Source of the DNA: JAEVZK01 sp038202925
GTDB taxonomy: Bacteria > Armatimonadota > Fimbriimonadia > Fimbriimonadales > Fimbriimonadaceae
Assembly (NCBI GenBank): GCA_038202925.1
Contig: JBBREM010000064.1
Location: 1 to 14,990 of the forward strand
Length of the DNA: 14,990 nucleotides
Direction of reading: 5' to 3'
Translations under genes and position numbers: made by a program
Part shown: one piece after another, positions 1-6,472 of the stretch
Position numbering within the stretch: the first letter of the stretch is position 1
How the letters are laid out: each line of letters opens with the position of its first letter
The notes under the pieces: generated by a model
Seen by the model: only the letters and a program-made list of their open reading frames with translations
What the model was told of the DNA's origin: nothing
Database searches by the model: none

Positions 1-545
1 AGCACCCAGAGATTGTCGACCCGGACCAGCCAGATGCCGGTGGTCATGAGGATCAGATTGAACGAGTAAAAGATCGCCAGCGAGGTGATTACAAGCACGA
101 CGTAGCCGAGCCACTGGAGCGGGCTCGTGTGGGCGCCGGAATTGACGACCCCTACGACGATCAGGATGAGGCCGGCGAGGAGCGTCCCGAGTTGGCCGAA
201 CTCGAACTTGCGGATACTGATCCAGAACTGGGTGTCGACGGGTTTGGTGATGATGAAATCGAGCGTGCCCTGTCGCACGTGCTGGGGGATCTCGTTGAGG
301 CTGAAGAAGAACGCCTGGAAGATGGAGTTCATCACGAACACGGTGGCCGCCAGTATGAACGCGTCGCCGCGGGTCCAGCCTGCGACCATGTTGGTGTTGC
401 GGTAGATGACCAGGAGGACCATCAGGAAGAAGAAGATCCAGACGGCGTTTTGGAGGATCTTGGCGAAGAAGTTGACGCGGAATTCCAGCTCCCTAGCGAG
501 GGAACTCGAGAAGAAAGTGCGATAGATCTTCCAGTAGCGACGCAA
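1..545 (-). CDS. ABC-2 type transporter permease, N-terminal part (runs off left edge)
   Basis: This is a membrane permease subunit of an ABC exporter in the ABC-2/DUF990-like family, which normally pairs with an ATPase and often a second permease. Reading the minus strand from a TTG at 545 gives an open frame to the window edge, about 181 residues. It starts MRRYWKIYRTF, followed by the family-typical LARELEFRVNFFAKIL. The diagnostic loop FSLNEIPQHVRQGTLDFI then ITKPVDTQFW follows, and hydrophobic segments cover roughly residues 31-46, 57-75, 118-135 and 147-167. The TTG start is chosen because family proteins begin with this MRRY-like stretch. The frame stays open to an ATG at 605, but that would add 20 residues encoded by a heptamer repeat. 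A weak -10 (TAGCAT, 558-553) lies 7 bases before the TTG. The C-terminus and partner genes lie to the left, so the substrate is unknown. Confidence 0.85.
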   Translation of the reverse strand, partial: MRRYWKIYRTFFSSSLARELEFRVNFFAKILQNAVWIFFFLMVLLVIYRNTNMVAGWTRGDAFILAATVFVMNSIFQAFFFSLNEIPQHVRQGTLDFIITKPVDTQFWISIRKFEFGQLGTLLAGLILIVVGVVNSGAHTSPLQWLGYVVLVITSLAIFYSFNLILMTTGIWLVRVDNLWV

Positions 546-578
546 CGCGTGGATGCTACCGCTTGTGCCTTGCGTCCC

Positions 579-649
579 GTGATCAGTGATCAGCCCATCA
601 GCCATCAGCCCATCACCCTATCATCGCATCACCTCCATCACCTCCATCA
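579..649. repeat. Short tandem repeat array, 7-9 bp units
   Basis: Degenerate units ending in ATCA lie between the divergent permease and glycosyltransferase genes: GTGATCA twice, GCCCATCA, GCCATCA, GCCCATCA, CCCTATCA, TCGCATCA, then CCTCCATCA twice. The first 17 bases (GTGATCAGTGATCAGCC) recur exactly at 2831-2847, so both arrays belong to one repeat family. There are no spacers, so it is not CRISPR. Confidence 0.85.
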
Positions 650-655
650 CCCTCG

Positions 656-661
656 TATACT
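656..661 (+). promoter_or_regulatory. -10 promoter element of the glycosyltransferase gene
   Basis: TATACT (5/6 to TATAAT) ends exactly six bases before the GTG start at 668. This would place transcription start on or next to the start codon, giving a leaderless mRNA. No Shine-Dalgarno sequence and no clear -35 are visible. Upstream DNA is the heptamer array. Confidence 0.6.
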
Positions 662-667
662 TGCGGC

Positions 668-2674
668 GTGCTTGGAGTGCTGATTACGCTGCTGTTTTCG
701 GTTGGGGCGGCGTGCTTTGGGCATTTGTTGGTGCGAAAGCTGACGCCTTCGCTCGATGTAGCTTTGCGGATTGGCGTGAGCGGGTTGGTTGGGCTTGGGG
801 CGATTGGCACGCTTACTTTGTTTGTCGGTTTGGCTCCGGGCGGGCTGGGGTCGGCGGGGGTTTGGCTGGTGGTTTTGGTGGTGCTTGCCGCGCTGGCGCT
901 GGCGGTCCGCAGCCGGGAGTACAAGGTTCCCCTGCAGAAGCCCGAGGGCGTGGAGCTTCTGTTTCTGCTCGGCATTGCGGTGGCGGTGTTATTTGCTTTG
1001 GTGAGCATGCTCGCCCCAAGCGACATTATCGAGTGGGATTCGCTCGCCTATCATCTGGCGGTGCCGAAGATGTGGCTGCGCGACGGCAGCATCCACTATA
1101 TTTCGTTCATCCATCAAAGCAACTTCCCCGGCGCGGTGGACTATCTGTACATCTGGGGACTGCTGTGGGGCGGGCAGGCGGGGGCTAAAGCGTTTACTTT
1201 GGCCTTTCATTTGTTTGGGCTGCTGGCGGTTTTTGGGTTTGCGCGGCAGATGTATGGGCAGCGTGCGGGCTGGTGGGCTGCCCTGGCTTGGGCGACGGTG
1301 CCGGCGGTGCTTTGGCTGAGCGGGACGGCATATATCGACGTGCAGAACGGGCTGTACGCGGGGCTTGGGATTCTGTTTGCTGGGCTGTTCGTGCGGGATC
1401 GGCTCTCGAGTTGTGCGTGGCTGAGCGGGATCATGTTGGGGTTCGCGGCGGGGAGCAAGTACACGGGCCTGCAGACGATCTTTGCAGTGGGAGTTGTAGT
1501 CGCGGTGGGGTTGGTTTTGTCGCTACGGGTGGGCGGCTCAGCAGGTGCGGGAATGCCCTCCCCCAACCCCTCCCGGAGCGTGAGGGGAGGAGGGGTTGCT
1601 GGGTTAGCCGTACTTTGCGGCGCTGCGTTGTTGGTGGCGGCCCCTTGGTATGTAAAGAACGTGGCCTGGACGGGAAATCCCGTCTTTCCCTTCTTCTACA
1701 AGCAGCTTGGCGGGAAGAACTGGAGCGATTGGCAGGCGGCGATCTATCAGAACGAGCAGCAGAGTTTCGGGGCGGGGCGGGCTTCGCCTCAGGAGGGGCA
1801 GGATTACGCGCTCGGGAAGATCGAGCCGCAACGGCTCGGGCACGCCATCCTCGGGCTAGCCTACCAGCCGGGTCGGTACATCAATCCGGCTCAGACGAGC
1901 GGTCAGGGCTTTCCCATCGGGGCGATCGGCGTCGCCGTTATCGCCACACTGCTGATCTGGCTGATTTCGGGGCGGGCGGGGCCGTTCGAGAGTTCTGTGC
2001 TCGGTGTAGTGCTCCTCAGTCTTGCGATGTGGTTCGTGTTGAGCGAGCAGAGCCGGTACATCATCGCGCTCGCGGTCCCGTTGTCAGTGCTGCTTGGCGG
2101 GGCGGTCGTACGGCTGCGAGCGGGGCCCATGTTGGCGGGGGTTGCGGTGGTGCAGGCACTCGTTTCGTTCTATGTCGTGAAGTCTCAGCGATTTGACGCG
2201 CAAATCCAAGTGGTGATGGGCAAAGTCTCGGCTGATGAATATCTTGCGCAGACGACGCCGTTCTCGACGATGGCCTTAGACATCAACAAGCTGGCGCACA
2301 AGGTGGCGCTGTATGACGAGGTGTTCGGCTATTTGCTCGATGTGCCTTACATGTGGGCGAACCCGGGACATACGAGCGAGTTCGGCTACGAGAAGCTGAA
2401 CTCCGGGGATGAGCTTGTGGCCCGCTTGAAGGAGGTGGGCTTCTCGCACGTGTACGTGAACTTCTCGTCATCGAAAGGCGATCCTCGATTTGAGCGCTGG
2501 ATGGCGACGATAGGGCTGGGGGGCCCGGCGCTGCCGTTTTCAGCCGAGGAGCGGGCTCCACTTATGGCGGATTTGAACTGGCGGGTGAAGGTGCTGCTCG
2601 GGGAGGCGGTTGCGGGTCAGCGCTTGGTTCCGGTTGCTCAGGGGAAGCAGGGAGTGTTGTTCGAGGTGCGGTGA
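668..2674 (+). CDS. Polytopic membrane glycosyltransferase (GT39/ArnT-like, GT-C fold)
   Basis: This 668-residue integral membrane protein resembles lipid-linked-sugar-dependent glycosyltransferases of the dolichyl-phosphate-mannose/ArnT class, which transfer sugars outside the membrane. Hydrophobic segments cover about residues 1-20, 30-50, 57-80 and 95-113, and more follow. The first large loop carries acidic residues in IIEWDSLAYHLAVPKMWL (D119, E122, D124), where GT-C enzymes place catalytic acids. A soluble C-terminal part (about 500-668) follows the last helices. The GTG start at 668 is supported by the -10 box six bases upstream. Around residues 295-312 the reading frame runs through a GC-rich palindrome encoding MPSPNPSRSVRGGG, which looks like an inserted element and not family sequence. 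The acceptor substrate cannot be told from this window, and no sugar-pathway genes are nearby. Confidence 0.8.
   Translation: MLGVLITLLFSVGAACFGHLLVRKLTPSLDVALRIGVSGLVGLGAIGTLTLFVGLAPGGLGSAGVWLVVLVVLAALALAVRSREYKVPLQKPEGVELLFLLGIAVAVLFALVSMLAPSDIIEWDSLAYHLAVPKMWLRDGSIHYISFIHQSNFPGAVDYLYIWGLLWGGQAGAKAFTLAFHLFGLLAVFGFARQMYGQRAGWWAALAWATVPAVLWLSGTAYIDVQNGLYAGLGILFAGLFVRDRLSSCAWLSGIMLGFAAGSKYTGLQTIFAVGVVVAVGLVLSLRVGGSAGAGMPSPNPSRSVRGGGVAGLAVLCGAALLVAAPWYVKNVAWTGNPVFPFFYKQLGGKNWSDWQAAIYQNEQQSFGAGRASPQEGQDYALGKIEPQRLGHAILGLAYQPGRYINPAQTSGQGFPIGAIGVAVIATLLIWLISGRAGPFESSVLGVVLLSLAMWFVLSEQSRYIIALAVPLSVLLGGAVVRLRAGPMLAGVAVVQALVSFYVVKSQRFDAQIQVVMGKVSADEYLAQTTPFSTMALDINKLAHKVALYDEVFGYLLDVPYMWANPGHTSEFGYEKLNSGDELVARLKEVGFSHVYVNFSSSKGDPRFERWMATIGLGGPALPFSAEERAPLMADLNWRVKVLLGEAVAGQRLVPVAQGKQGVLFEVR
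1557..1598. repeat. GC-rich palindromic element inside a coding sequence
   Basis: A perfect 10-bp inverted repeat (CAACCCCTCC at 1564-1573, GGAGGGGTTG at 1589-1598) flanks a loop that itself pairs CTCCC with GGGAG. The left flank CCCTCCCC at 1557-1564 extends it. The DNA keeps the glycosyltransferase frame open and encodes a Pro/Ser/Arg/Gly loop between hydrophobic segments. The folP-ftsK gap holds similar C-rich/G-rich sequence at 6311-6391. Confidence 0.7.
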
Positions 2675-2684
2675 AGGGGTCGTT

Positions 2685-2761
2685 GGGTATTGGGTATTGA
2701 TTATTGGGTATTGAGTATTGAGTATTGAGTATTGGGTGTCGGGTGTCGGGTGTCGGGTTTG
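2685..2761. repeat. Tandem heptamer array (GGGTATT/GAGTATT/GGGTGTC)
   Basis: Eleven units in exact 7-bp phase follow the glycosyltransferase stop: GGGTATT twice, GATTATT, GGGTATT, GAGTATT three times, GGGTGTC three times, GGGTTTG. The array reads outward from the gene end and is the left part of a 291-bp gene-free gap. Confidence 0.9.
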
Positions 2762-2778
2762 GGACGTGATGGGTTCGT

Positions 2779-2818
2779 TTGAACCACGAAGGACACAAAG
2801 AGCAGAAGGGAGCACAAC
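2779..2818. repeat. Degenerate CACGAAG-like purine-rich repeat
   Basis: Between the two heptamer arrays, units such as CACGAAGGA, CACAAAGAG and CAGAAGGGAG recur with a loose 9-10 bp period. Similar interspersed intergenic repeats are known from several bacterial phyla. A small hairpin GGTTC-GTTT-GAACC (2772-2785) lies at its left edge. No gene is visible here. Confidence 0.4.
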
Positions 2819-2829
2819 GGGGCTGGGCC

Positions 2830-2942
2830 AGTGATCAGTGATCAGCCATCAGCCATCAGCCATCAGCCATCAGCCATCAGCCATCAGCCATCAGCCATCA
2901 GCCATCAGACGATCACCGATCACCAATCACCAATCACCAATC
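2830..2942. repeat. Tandem heptamer array (AGCCATC x9 and variants)
   Basis: AGTGATC occurs twice and is followed by nine perfect AGCCATC copies (2844-2906), one 8-bp unit, ACCGATC, and three ACCAATC. The array ends 23 bases before the ATG of the ACT-domain gene. It shares its first bases with the 579-649 array. Homogeneous blocks inside one array suggest growth by slippage. Confidence 0.95.
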
Positions 2943-2965
2943 TGCAGAGGTAACCTTCGCCCCGC

Positions 2966-3484
2966 ATGGATGGGCAGCAGAAGTCTCGGCCGGCGGCCCC
3001 GCTGGATGTCGCCGAAACAGCCTTTGAGAAGCGGCGCGGGATCAGCAGCGTCGAGACGCGGCCTGGGTTCGCGCAGGTTCACATCGCCAACCTCGGCGAG
3101 CCGCTGATCGAGCGGCGCCTGGACGTCCTTACGGCGGTGGCGGATGCCGCGATCAGCCTTGACTTCCTCAAATTCACCCAAACCGGGATTTCCTTCCTGG
3201 TTGCCGACAGTTTTGCCTCCAAGATCAGCCAAGTCCTTAGCTCCCTCAAGCTCGACTTCACGCTTGAGGAGAGGCGCCATATTTTGATGGTCCACGCGGT
3301 GAACATGCGCGACGAGGAGGGGCTGATCGCGCGGATCGTGCTCGAGGCGATCGCGAGCGGCGTGCGGGTGAGTCATGTCAGCGATATGCACGACCGGATG
3401 CTGATGGTGGTCACCGAAACCGACGCGTTGACTCTAAAGACCTGCATCGAAGAGCACCTCATGGGGGTGGCGGTTGCGCATTAA
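2966..3484 (+). CDS. Free-standing double ACT-domain protein, probable aspartokinase-linked regulator
   Basis: This 172-residue protein has no catalytic domain. After a polar N-terminus of about 30 residues it shows two ACT-like repeats. One covers about residues 38-100 (AQVHIANLGEPLIERRLDVL, then DAAISLDFLKFT and GISFLVA). The other covers about residues 105-168 (HILMVHAVNMRDEEGLIARI, then GVRVSHVSDM and MLMVVTE). ACT domains bind amino acids and control enzymes allosterically. The gene overlaps the aspartokinase gene by 11 bases, so the two are translationally coupled, and the inferred role is feedback sensing for that kinase or a complex with it. The ATG start at 2966 has no good ribosome site. 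A weak TAACCT at 2951-2956 could be a -10 giving a nearly leaderless transcript. Nothing visible excludes it acting on another pathway enzyme. Confidence 0.75.
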   Translation: MDGQQKSRPAAPLDVAETAFEKRRGISSVETRPGFAQVHIANLGEPLIERRLDVLTAVADAAISLDFLKFTQTGISFLVADSFASKISQVLSSLKLDFTLEERRHILMVHAVNMRDEEGLIARIVLEAIASGVRVSHVSDMHDRMLMVVTETDALTLKTCIEEHLMGVAVAH

Positions 3485-4814
3485 GGTGATGAAGTTCGGC
3501 GGCACCAGCGTCGCCACCGCCGAAACACGGCTGCAGTCGGCAATGCGCGTCGTTTCGGCACGGGAGCAAGGCTTCGATCCCGTCGTTGTGGTCAGTGCGA
3601 TCGGGCGCAAGGGTGCGCCCTATGCTACGGACACCCTGATGGGGGTGTTGCGCGAGATCGATCCGCAGGTGGAGCCGGACGCGCGGGAGATGGACCTGCT
3701 GCTCTCGTGCGGCGAGATCATGAGCGCGGTCATCTTTGCCCACACGCTGAAAACGTTGGGGCATGCCGCGCAGGCCTTTCGTGGCGGCCAGGCTGGGATT
3801 CGCACCGACGGGGTTTATGGCAACGCGCGGATCGTTTCGATCCATCCAGTGAGCATTATTCGGAGCGTCGAGAATGGATTCGTGCCCGTGCTGTGCGGAT
3901 TTCAGGGCGTTTACGTGCCGGGCGATGGCGGGCCTGGGGGCGAGCTGACCACACTGGGGCGGGGCGGCTCGGATACGACGGCCTCGGCGATCGGGGCGGC
4001 CTTGAACGCGGATGCGGTCGAGATTTTCACCGATGTTGACGGCGTCAAGACCGCTGATCCCGACGCGGTGCCGGATGCACCGACGCTGCGGAAAGTTACC
4101 TACGATGAAGTCGCCGAGATCGCCCACCTTGGCGCGAAAGTGGTGCACCCGCGGGCGGCCGAGATCGCGATGAATTACAACATCCCGCTGTGGGTGAAGA
4201 ACACGTTCAGCGACGACGAGGGGACCGAGATCGTGCGGCGCGAGGTCTTTCCTGGGCGGCGGCTCACGGGGGTCACGCACACTGGGAAGCTCGTCTACTT
4301 GCAGTTCGATCTGAAAGGCTGCACGGACGAGGACCGCGTGACCCTCGAGTCGCGGATATATGAGCTGACGGCGCGGTACGGAGCCAATCTATTCATGCTG
4401 AATCTCTCGCCGAGCGGGACCGGGTTCGCGGTGCCGAGGGACCAGTATCCGATGGTGGCGGACGTGCTCGACGGGCTGGTGGTACCGATCTTGGGCAGCG
4501 TGTACGTGCTGCAAATTGGTTCGGCCTCGCGCCAGGTCGAGACGCAGGCGGCGCTGCTGGAGCCACTTGGGAACGTGCGGCGGGTTCGCGCCGAACTCAC
4601 CGAAGGGTGCTCGATGGTGAGCATTATCGGACACGAGTACATGCAGCAGCCGGGACTGTTCGCGCGGATTCTTAGGATGCTTACGGACGCACAGATCACG
4701 GTCCTGCAAACGAGCGACAGCGACTTCTCCTTGAGCGTGCTGGTGCCGGAGTCGGACGTGAAACGAGCGGTGCGATTGCTGCACGATCAGCTCAGTTTGG
4801 CGGCAGTCGTTTAG
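3474..4814 (+). CDS. lysC: Aspartate kinase with C-terminal ACT domains
   Basis: The enzyme phosphorylates L-aspartate with ATP, the first step toward lysine/diaminopimelate, threonine and methionine. At 446 residues it has family-typical length for a monofunctional kinase. The kinase domain starts with VMKFGGTSV, continues with LLLSCGEIMSA and the TLGRGGSDTTASAIGAAL nucleotide/substrate motif, then FTDVDGVKTADP and HLGAKVVHPRAAEIA. Two ACT domains follow (about 265-345 and 375-445; the second includes MVSIIGHEYMQQPGLFARIL). The first ACT is divergent. The start is a TTG at 3474, giving MRIKVMKFGG, the usual distance to the kinase motif, with GGGGGTGG just upstream. An ATG at 3489 is a shorter alternative. 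The overlap with the ACT gene implies coupling. The TAG stop (4812-4814) forms part of the -10 box of the next gene. Confidence 0.95.
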   Translation: MRIKVMKFGGTSVATAETRLQSAMRVVSAREQGFDPVVVVSAIGRKGAPYATDTLMGVLREIDPQVEPDAREMDLLLSCGEIMSAVIFAHTLKTLGHAAQAFRGGQAGIRTDGVYGNARIVSIHPVSIIRSVENGFVPVLCGFQGVYVPGDGGPGGELTTLGRGGSDTTASAIGAALNADAVEIFTDVDGVKTADPDAVPDAPTLRKVTYDEVAEIAHLGAKVVHPRAAEIAMNYNIPLWVKNTFSDDEGTEIVRREVFPGRRLTGVTHTGKLVYLQFDLKGCTDEDRVTLESRIYELTARYGANLFMLNLSPSGTGFAVPRDQYPMVADVLDGLVVPILGSVYVLQIGSASRQVETQAALLEPLGNVRRVRAELTEGCSMVSIIGHEYMQQPGLFARILRMLTDAQITVLQTSDSDFSLSVLVPESDVKRAVRLLHDQLSLAAVV

Positions 4815-4817
4815 AAT
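4812..4817 (+). promoter_or_regulatory. -10 promoter element of mntA, overlapping the lysC stop
   Basis: TAGAAT (5/6 to TATAAT) ends six bases before the ATG at 4824, predicting a leaderless transcript. Its first three bases are the lysC stop codon. No clear -35 lies 16-18 bases upstream. Confidence 0.55.
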
Positions 4818-4823
4818 AGAGCC

Positions 4824-5132
4824 ATGATCGAAGAGCTGCGCGAGAAGCTTCCGCAGATCGAAGCGCTTTGCAGGAAGTACGGGGTCTTGAGACTTGAGTT
4901 GTTCGGCTCTGCGGCTCGCGGGGATTTTGATAGAGAGCAAAGCGATGTCGACTGCCTCGTTAAGTTCGCGCCTGAAGGCGATCTAAGCCCGGCTCGGCGT
5001 TATTTCGGACTTATCGCTGACCTGGAGCAACTGATGGGTCGAAACGTCCACGTTGCCGAAGACTTCGATGCGCAAAATCCTGAATTTCTGAAGCGAATAC
5101 AACCCGACCTCAAGGCACTCTATGCGGCGTGA
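4824..5132 (+). CDS. mntA: MntA-type minimal nucleotidyltransferase (type VII antitoxin)
   Basis: This 102-residue protein belongs to the minimal nucleotidyltransferases. In known MntA-HepT pairs such a protein inactivates the HEPN ribonuclease partner by adding AMP to a tyrosine. The polymerase-beta-like core LFGSAARGDFDREQSDVD carries G28-S29 and the metal ligands D41-x-D43. In many relatives a third Asp sits in a later VDLV strand; here the matching stretch is RNVHVAED, with H76 in that place, so catalysis may be weakened. The ATG at 4824 has a -10 box six bases upstream. The stop overlaps the ATG of hepT by 11 bases. Codons such as GATTTTGATAGA look more A/T-rich than in lysC or folP, which hints at later acquisition. 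Family assignment is firm; activity is inferred. Confidence 0.88.
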   Translation: MIEELREKLPQIEALCRKYGVLRLELFGSAARGDFDREQSDVDCLVKFAPEGDLSPARRYFGLIADLEQLMGRNVHVAEDFDAQNPEFLKRIQPDLKALYAA

Positions 5133-5481
5133 CTTGCGCGACTTTCTTCGCGATGTCCTGGATCACATCGGCCGCATCGAAGGCTTTCTTGCGGGCAAAG
5201 ATCTTGCGACCTTTAGCGACGACCTCGAATGCAAGCAGGCCGTCTACTGGTCACTCTTCACGATATGTGAAGCGATGACCGTTATCGCAAGGCTTGATCC
5301 CGAAGCGGCCGCGACCATTACGGACATTCGAGACATCCGGATTCTGCGCAACCTGCTTGCACACAGCTACTTTGCGGTTAATGACGATTACGTCTGGGAT
5401 ACTTGCCGCACCGATCTCGGTCCCTTAAGAGCTAGGTGCAAGCTGTGCTGGACCCACTCTAATGCGGCAGCCCATTGTTGA
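5122..5481 (+). CDS. hepT: HepT-like HEPN ribonuclease toxin, probable frameshift near the C-terminus
   Basis: This 119-residue HEPN (DUF86/HepT) protein is the toxin partner of MntA; relatives cleave RNA. The catalytic RX4HXY motif is intact as R76-NLLA-H81-S-Y83, and Y83 is the position AMPylated in characterised pairs. The helical N-terminal part fits the family up to about A104. After that the sequence becomes RCKLCWTHSNAAAHC, unlike relatives. Shifting by one base at about 5434 restores VQAVLDPL and a stop at 5460-5462, giving a 113-residue protein ending like the family (LGPLRA-Q-VQAVLDPL). A one-base deletion in a codon such as CAG explains this, though a sequencing error is equally possible. 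The restored stop would share a base with the folP ATG (TAATG). The catalytic motif is upstream of the lesion, so activity may persist. Confidence 0.82.
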   Translation: MRRDLRDFLRDVLDHIGRIEGFLAGKDLATFSDDLECKQAVYWSLFTICEAMTVIARLDPEAAATITDIRDIRILRNLLAHSYFAVNDDYVWDTCRTDLGPLRARCKLCWTHSNAAAHC

Positions 5482-6277
5482 AATGCCAAACCCCTTAGTG
5501 ATGGGCATCTTGAACGTAACGCCAGACTCCTTCAGCGACGGCGGGTTGTATTTGGACTCTTCTGCCGCCATCCAAGCTGGGCAGCGGATGTTTGAGGAGG
5601 GCGCGGGCATCGTCGACGTCGGGGGCGAGTCGACCCGGCCAGGGGCGGAGGAGGTGGCGGAGGCGGAGGAACTACGGCGGGTCTTGCCAGTTGTTTCGGC
5701 GCTGGCTTCTCATGGTGCAGTTTCGATCGACACGATGAAGCCGGGCGTGGCGCGTGAGGCGTTGCGGGCAGGCGCGACGATGGTCAACGACGTCACCTCG
5801 CTCGGCGCGCCGGAGATGGCCGAGGTGTGCGCGGAGGCGGGTTGCACGGTGTGCCTCATGCACATGCAGGGGACGCCTCGGACCATGCAGGCGAGCCCGA
5901 ATTACGGGGATGTGGTCAGAGAAGTGCGGGACTATCTGGTTGCGCGGGCCGAACGCGCTGAAAGACGCGGGATATCGCGCGAGAAAATTTGGATCGATCC
6001 GGGGATCGGCTTTGGGAAGGCGATCGAGCACAATCTCGCGCTGCTTAACCATCTTGAAGTGCTGGTGGCGACCGGATTTCCGGTTGTGGTGGGCGTGTCG
6101 CGGAAGTCGTTTATCGGGCGGGTGCTTGGTGGGTTGCCGGTCGAGGATCGGCTTGAGGGGACGCTTGCGACTCAGGTTGTGGCTCAGCTTGCGGGGGTCG
6201 CGGTCATTCGGGCTCATGACGTCTTGGCGACGAAGCGAGCGATTGAGATGGCTCGGGCGATTGTGGATGCGGGTTGA
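5462..6277 (+). CDS. folP: Dihydropteroate synthase
   Basis: The cytosolic enzyme joins p-aminobenzoate to 6-hydroxymethyl-7,8-dihydropterin diphosphate in folate synthesis and is the sulfonamide target family. At 271 residues it is full length, with all signature blocks in order: MGILNVTPDSFSDGG (14-28), VDVGGESTRPGA (51-62), SIDTMKP, GATMVNDVTS, CLMHMQGTPRTMQ, WIDPGIGFGK, FPVVVGVSRKSFIG and DRLEGTLATQVVA, then RAHDV near the end. The TIM-barrel pterin and phosphate ligands are therefore present. The start is uncertain: ATG 5462 would overlap the restored hepT stop (TAATG) and suits coupling, while ATG 5483 (MPNPLVMGIL) fits many family N-termini. The gene overlaps the present hepT frame by 20 bases. 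A strong hairpin with a T-tract lies downstream. No folK or folB is adjacent in the window. Confidence 0.96.
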   Translation: MRQPIVEMPNPLVMGILNVTPDSFSDGGLYLDSSAAIQAGQRMFEEGAGIVDVGGESTRPGAEEVAEAEELRRVLPVVSALASHGAVSIDTMKPGVAREALRAGATMVNDVTSLGAPEMAEVCAEAGCTVCLMHMQGTPRTMQASPNYGDVVREVRDYLVARAERAERRGISREKIWIDPGIGFGKAIEHNLALLNHLEVLVATGFPVVVGVSRKSFIGRVLGGLPVEDRLEGTLATQVVAQLAGVAVIRAHDVLATKRAIEMARAIVDAG

Positions 6278-6323
6278 TCGCTGACTTTCGCGGGGCCAAT
6301 ATCTCCGGAACCCCCATCCCCCA

Positions 6324-6398
6324 CCCCTTCCCCCCTCCCGGGCCACAAACATCCCCGCAAGGGGAAGGGTTCGATGCGCAAGGGGAAGGGGCTTTTTT
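6324..6398 (+). terminator. GC-rich hairpin plus T-tract after folP
   Basis: CCCCTTCCCC (6324-6333) pairs exactly with GGGGAAGGGG (6382-6391), followed by CTTTTTTG (T-run 6393-6398). Inside the loop are a smaller hairpin CCCC-GCAA-GGGG (6353-6364) and a 13-bp direct repeat GCAAGGGGAAGGG (6357-6369, 6378-6390). The position between folP and the ftsK promoter fits intrinsic termination. The long loop and the similarity to the palindrome in the glycosyltransferase gene suggest it derives from an interspersed repeat. Confidence 0.6.
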
Positions 6399-6422
6399 GT
6401 AGCCAAAGTTCTACTTAACCCG

Positions 6423-6428
6423 TATAAT
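6423..6428 (+). promoter_or_regulatory. -10 promoter element of ftsK
   Basis: A perfect TATAAT lies 44 bases before the preferred ATG at 6473, giving an estimated leader of about 38 bases. No good -35 sits at normal spacing; TTGTAG at 6397-6402 is 20 bases away. Unlike the leaderless promoters in this window, the leader here contains a ribosome site. Confidence 0.6.
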
Positions 6429-6457
6429 TGGTGAGGCTGCCACGGATTGGGCGGCGT

Positions 6458-6464
6458 GGAGAGG
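6458..6464 (+). promoter_or_regulatory. Ribosome binding site deciding the ftsK start
   Basis: GGAGAGG lies eight bases before ATG 6473. It argues against the upstream in-frame TTG 6428 and GTG 6431, the first of which overlaps the TATAAT box. Confidence 0.65.
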
Positions 6465-6472
6465 AAATCAGG

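Noticed and set aside
129..683. 184-residue plus-strand open frame
   Set aside because: It is acidic and low in complexity, lies antisense to the permease and ends in heptamer-encoded His/Ser runs; the minus-strand frame has clear ABC-2 permease motifs.
2772..2785. GGTTC-GTTT-GAACC hairpin resembling a tRNA T-arm
   Set aside because: No acceptor stem, anticodon arm or CCA end can be built around it.
2830..2942. Possible CRISPR array
   Set aside because: Units are 7 bp and directly adjacent without spacers, and no cas genes are present.
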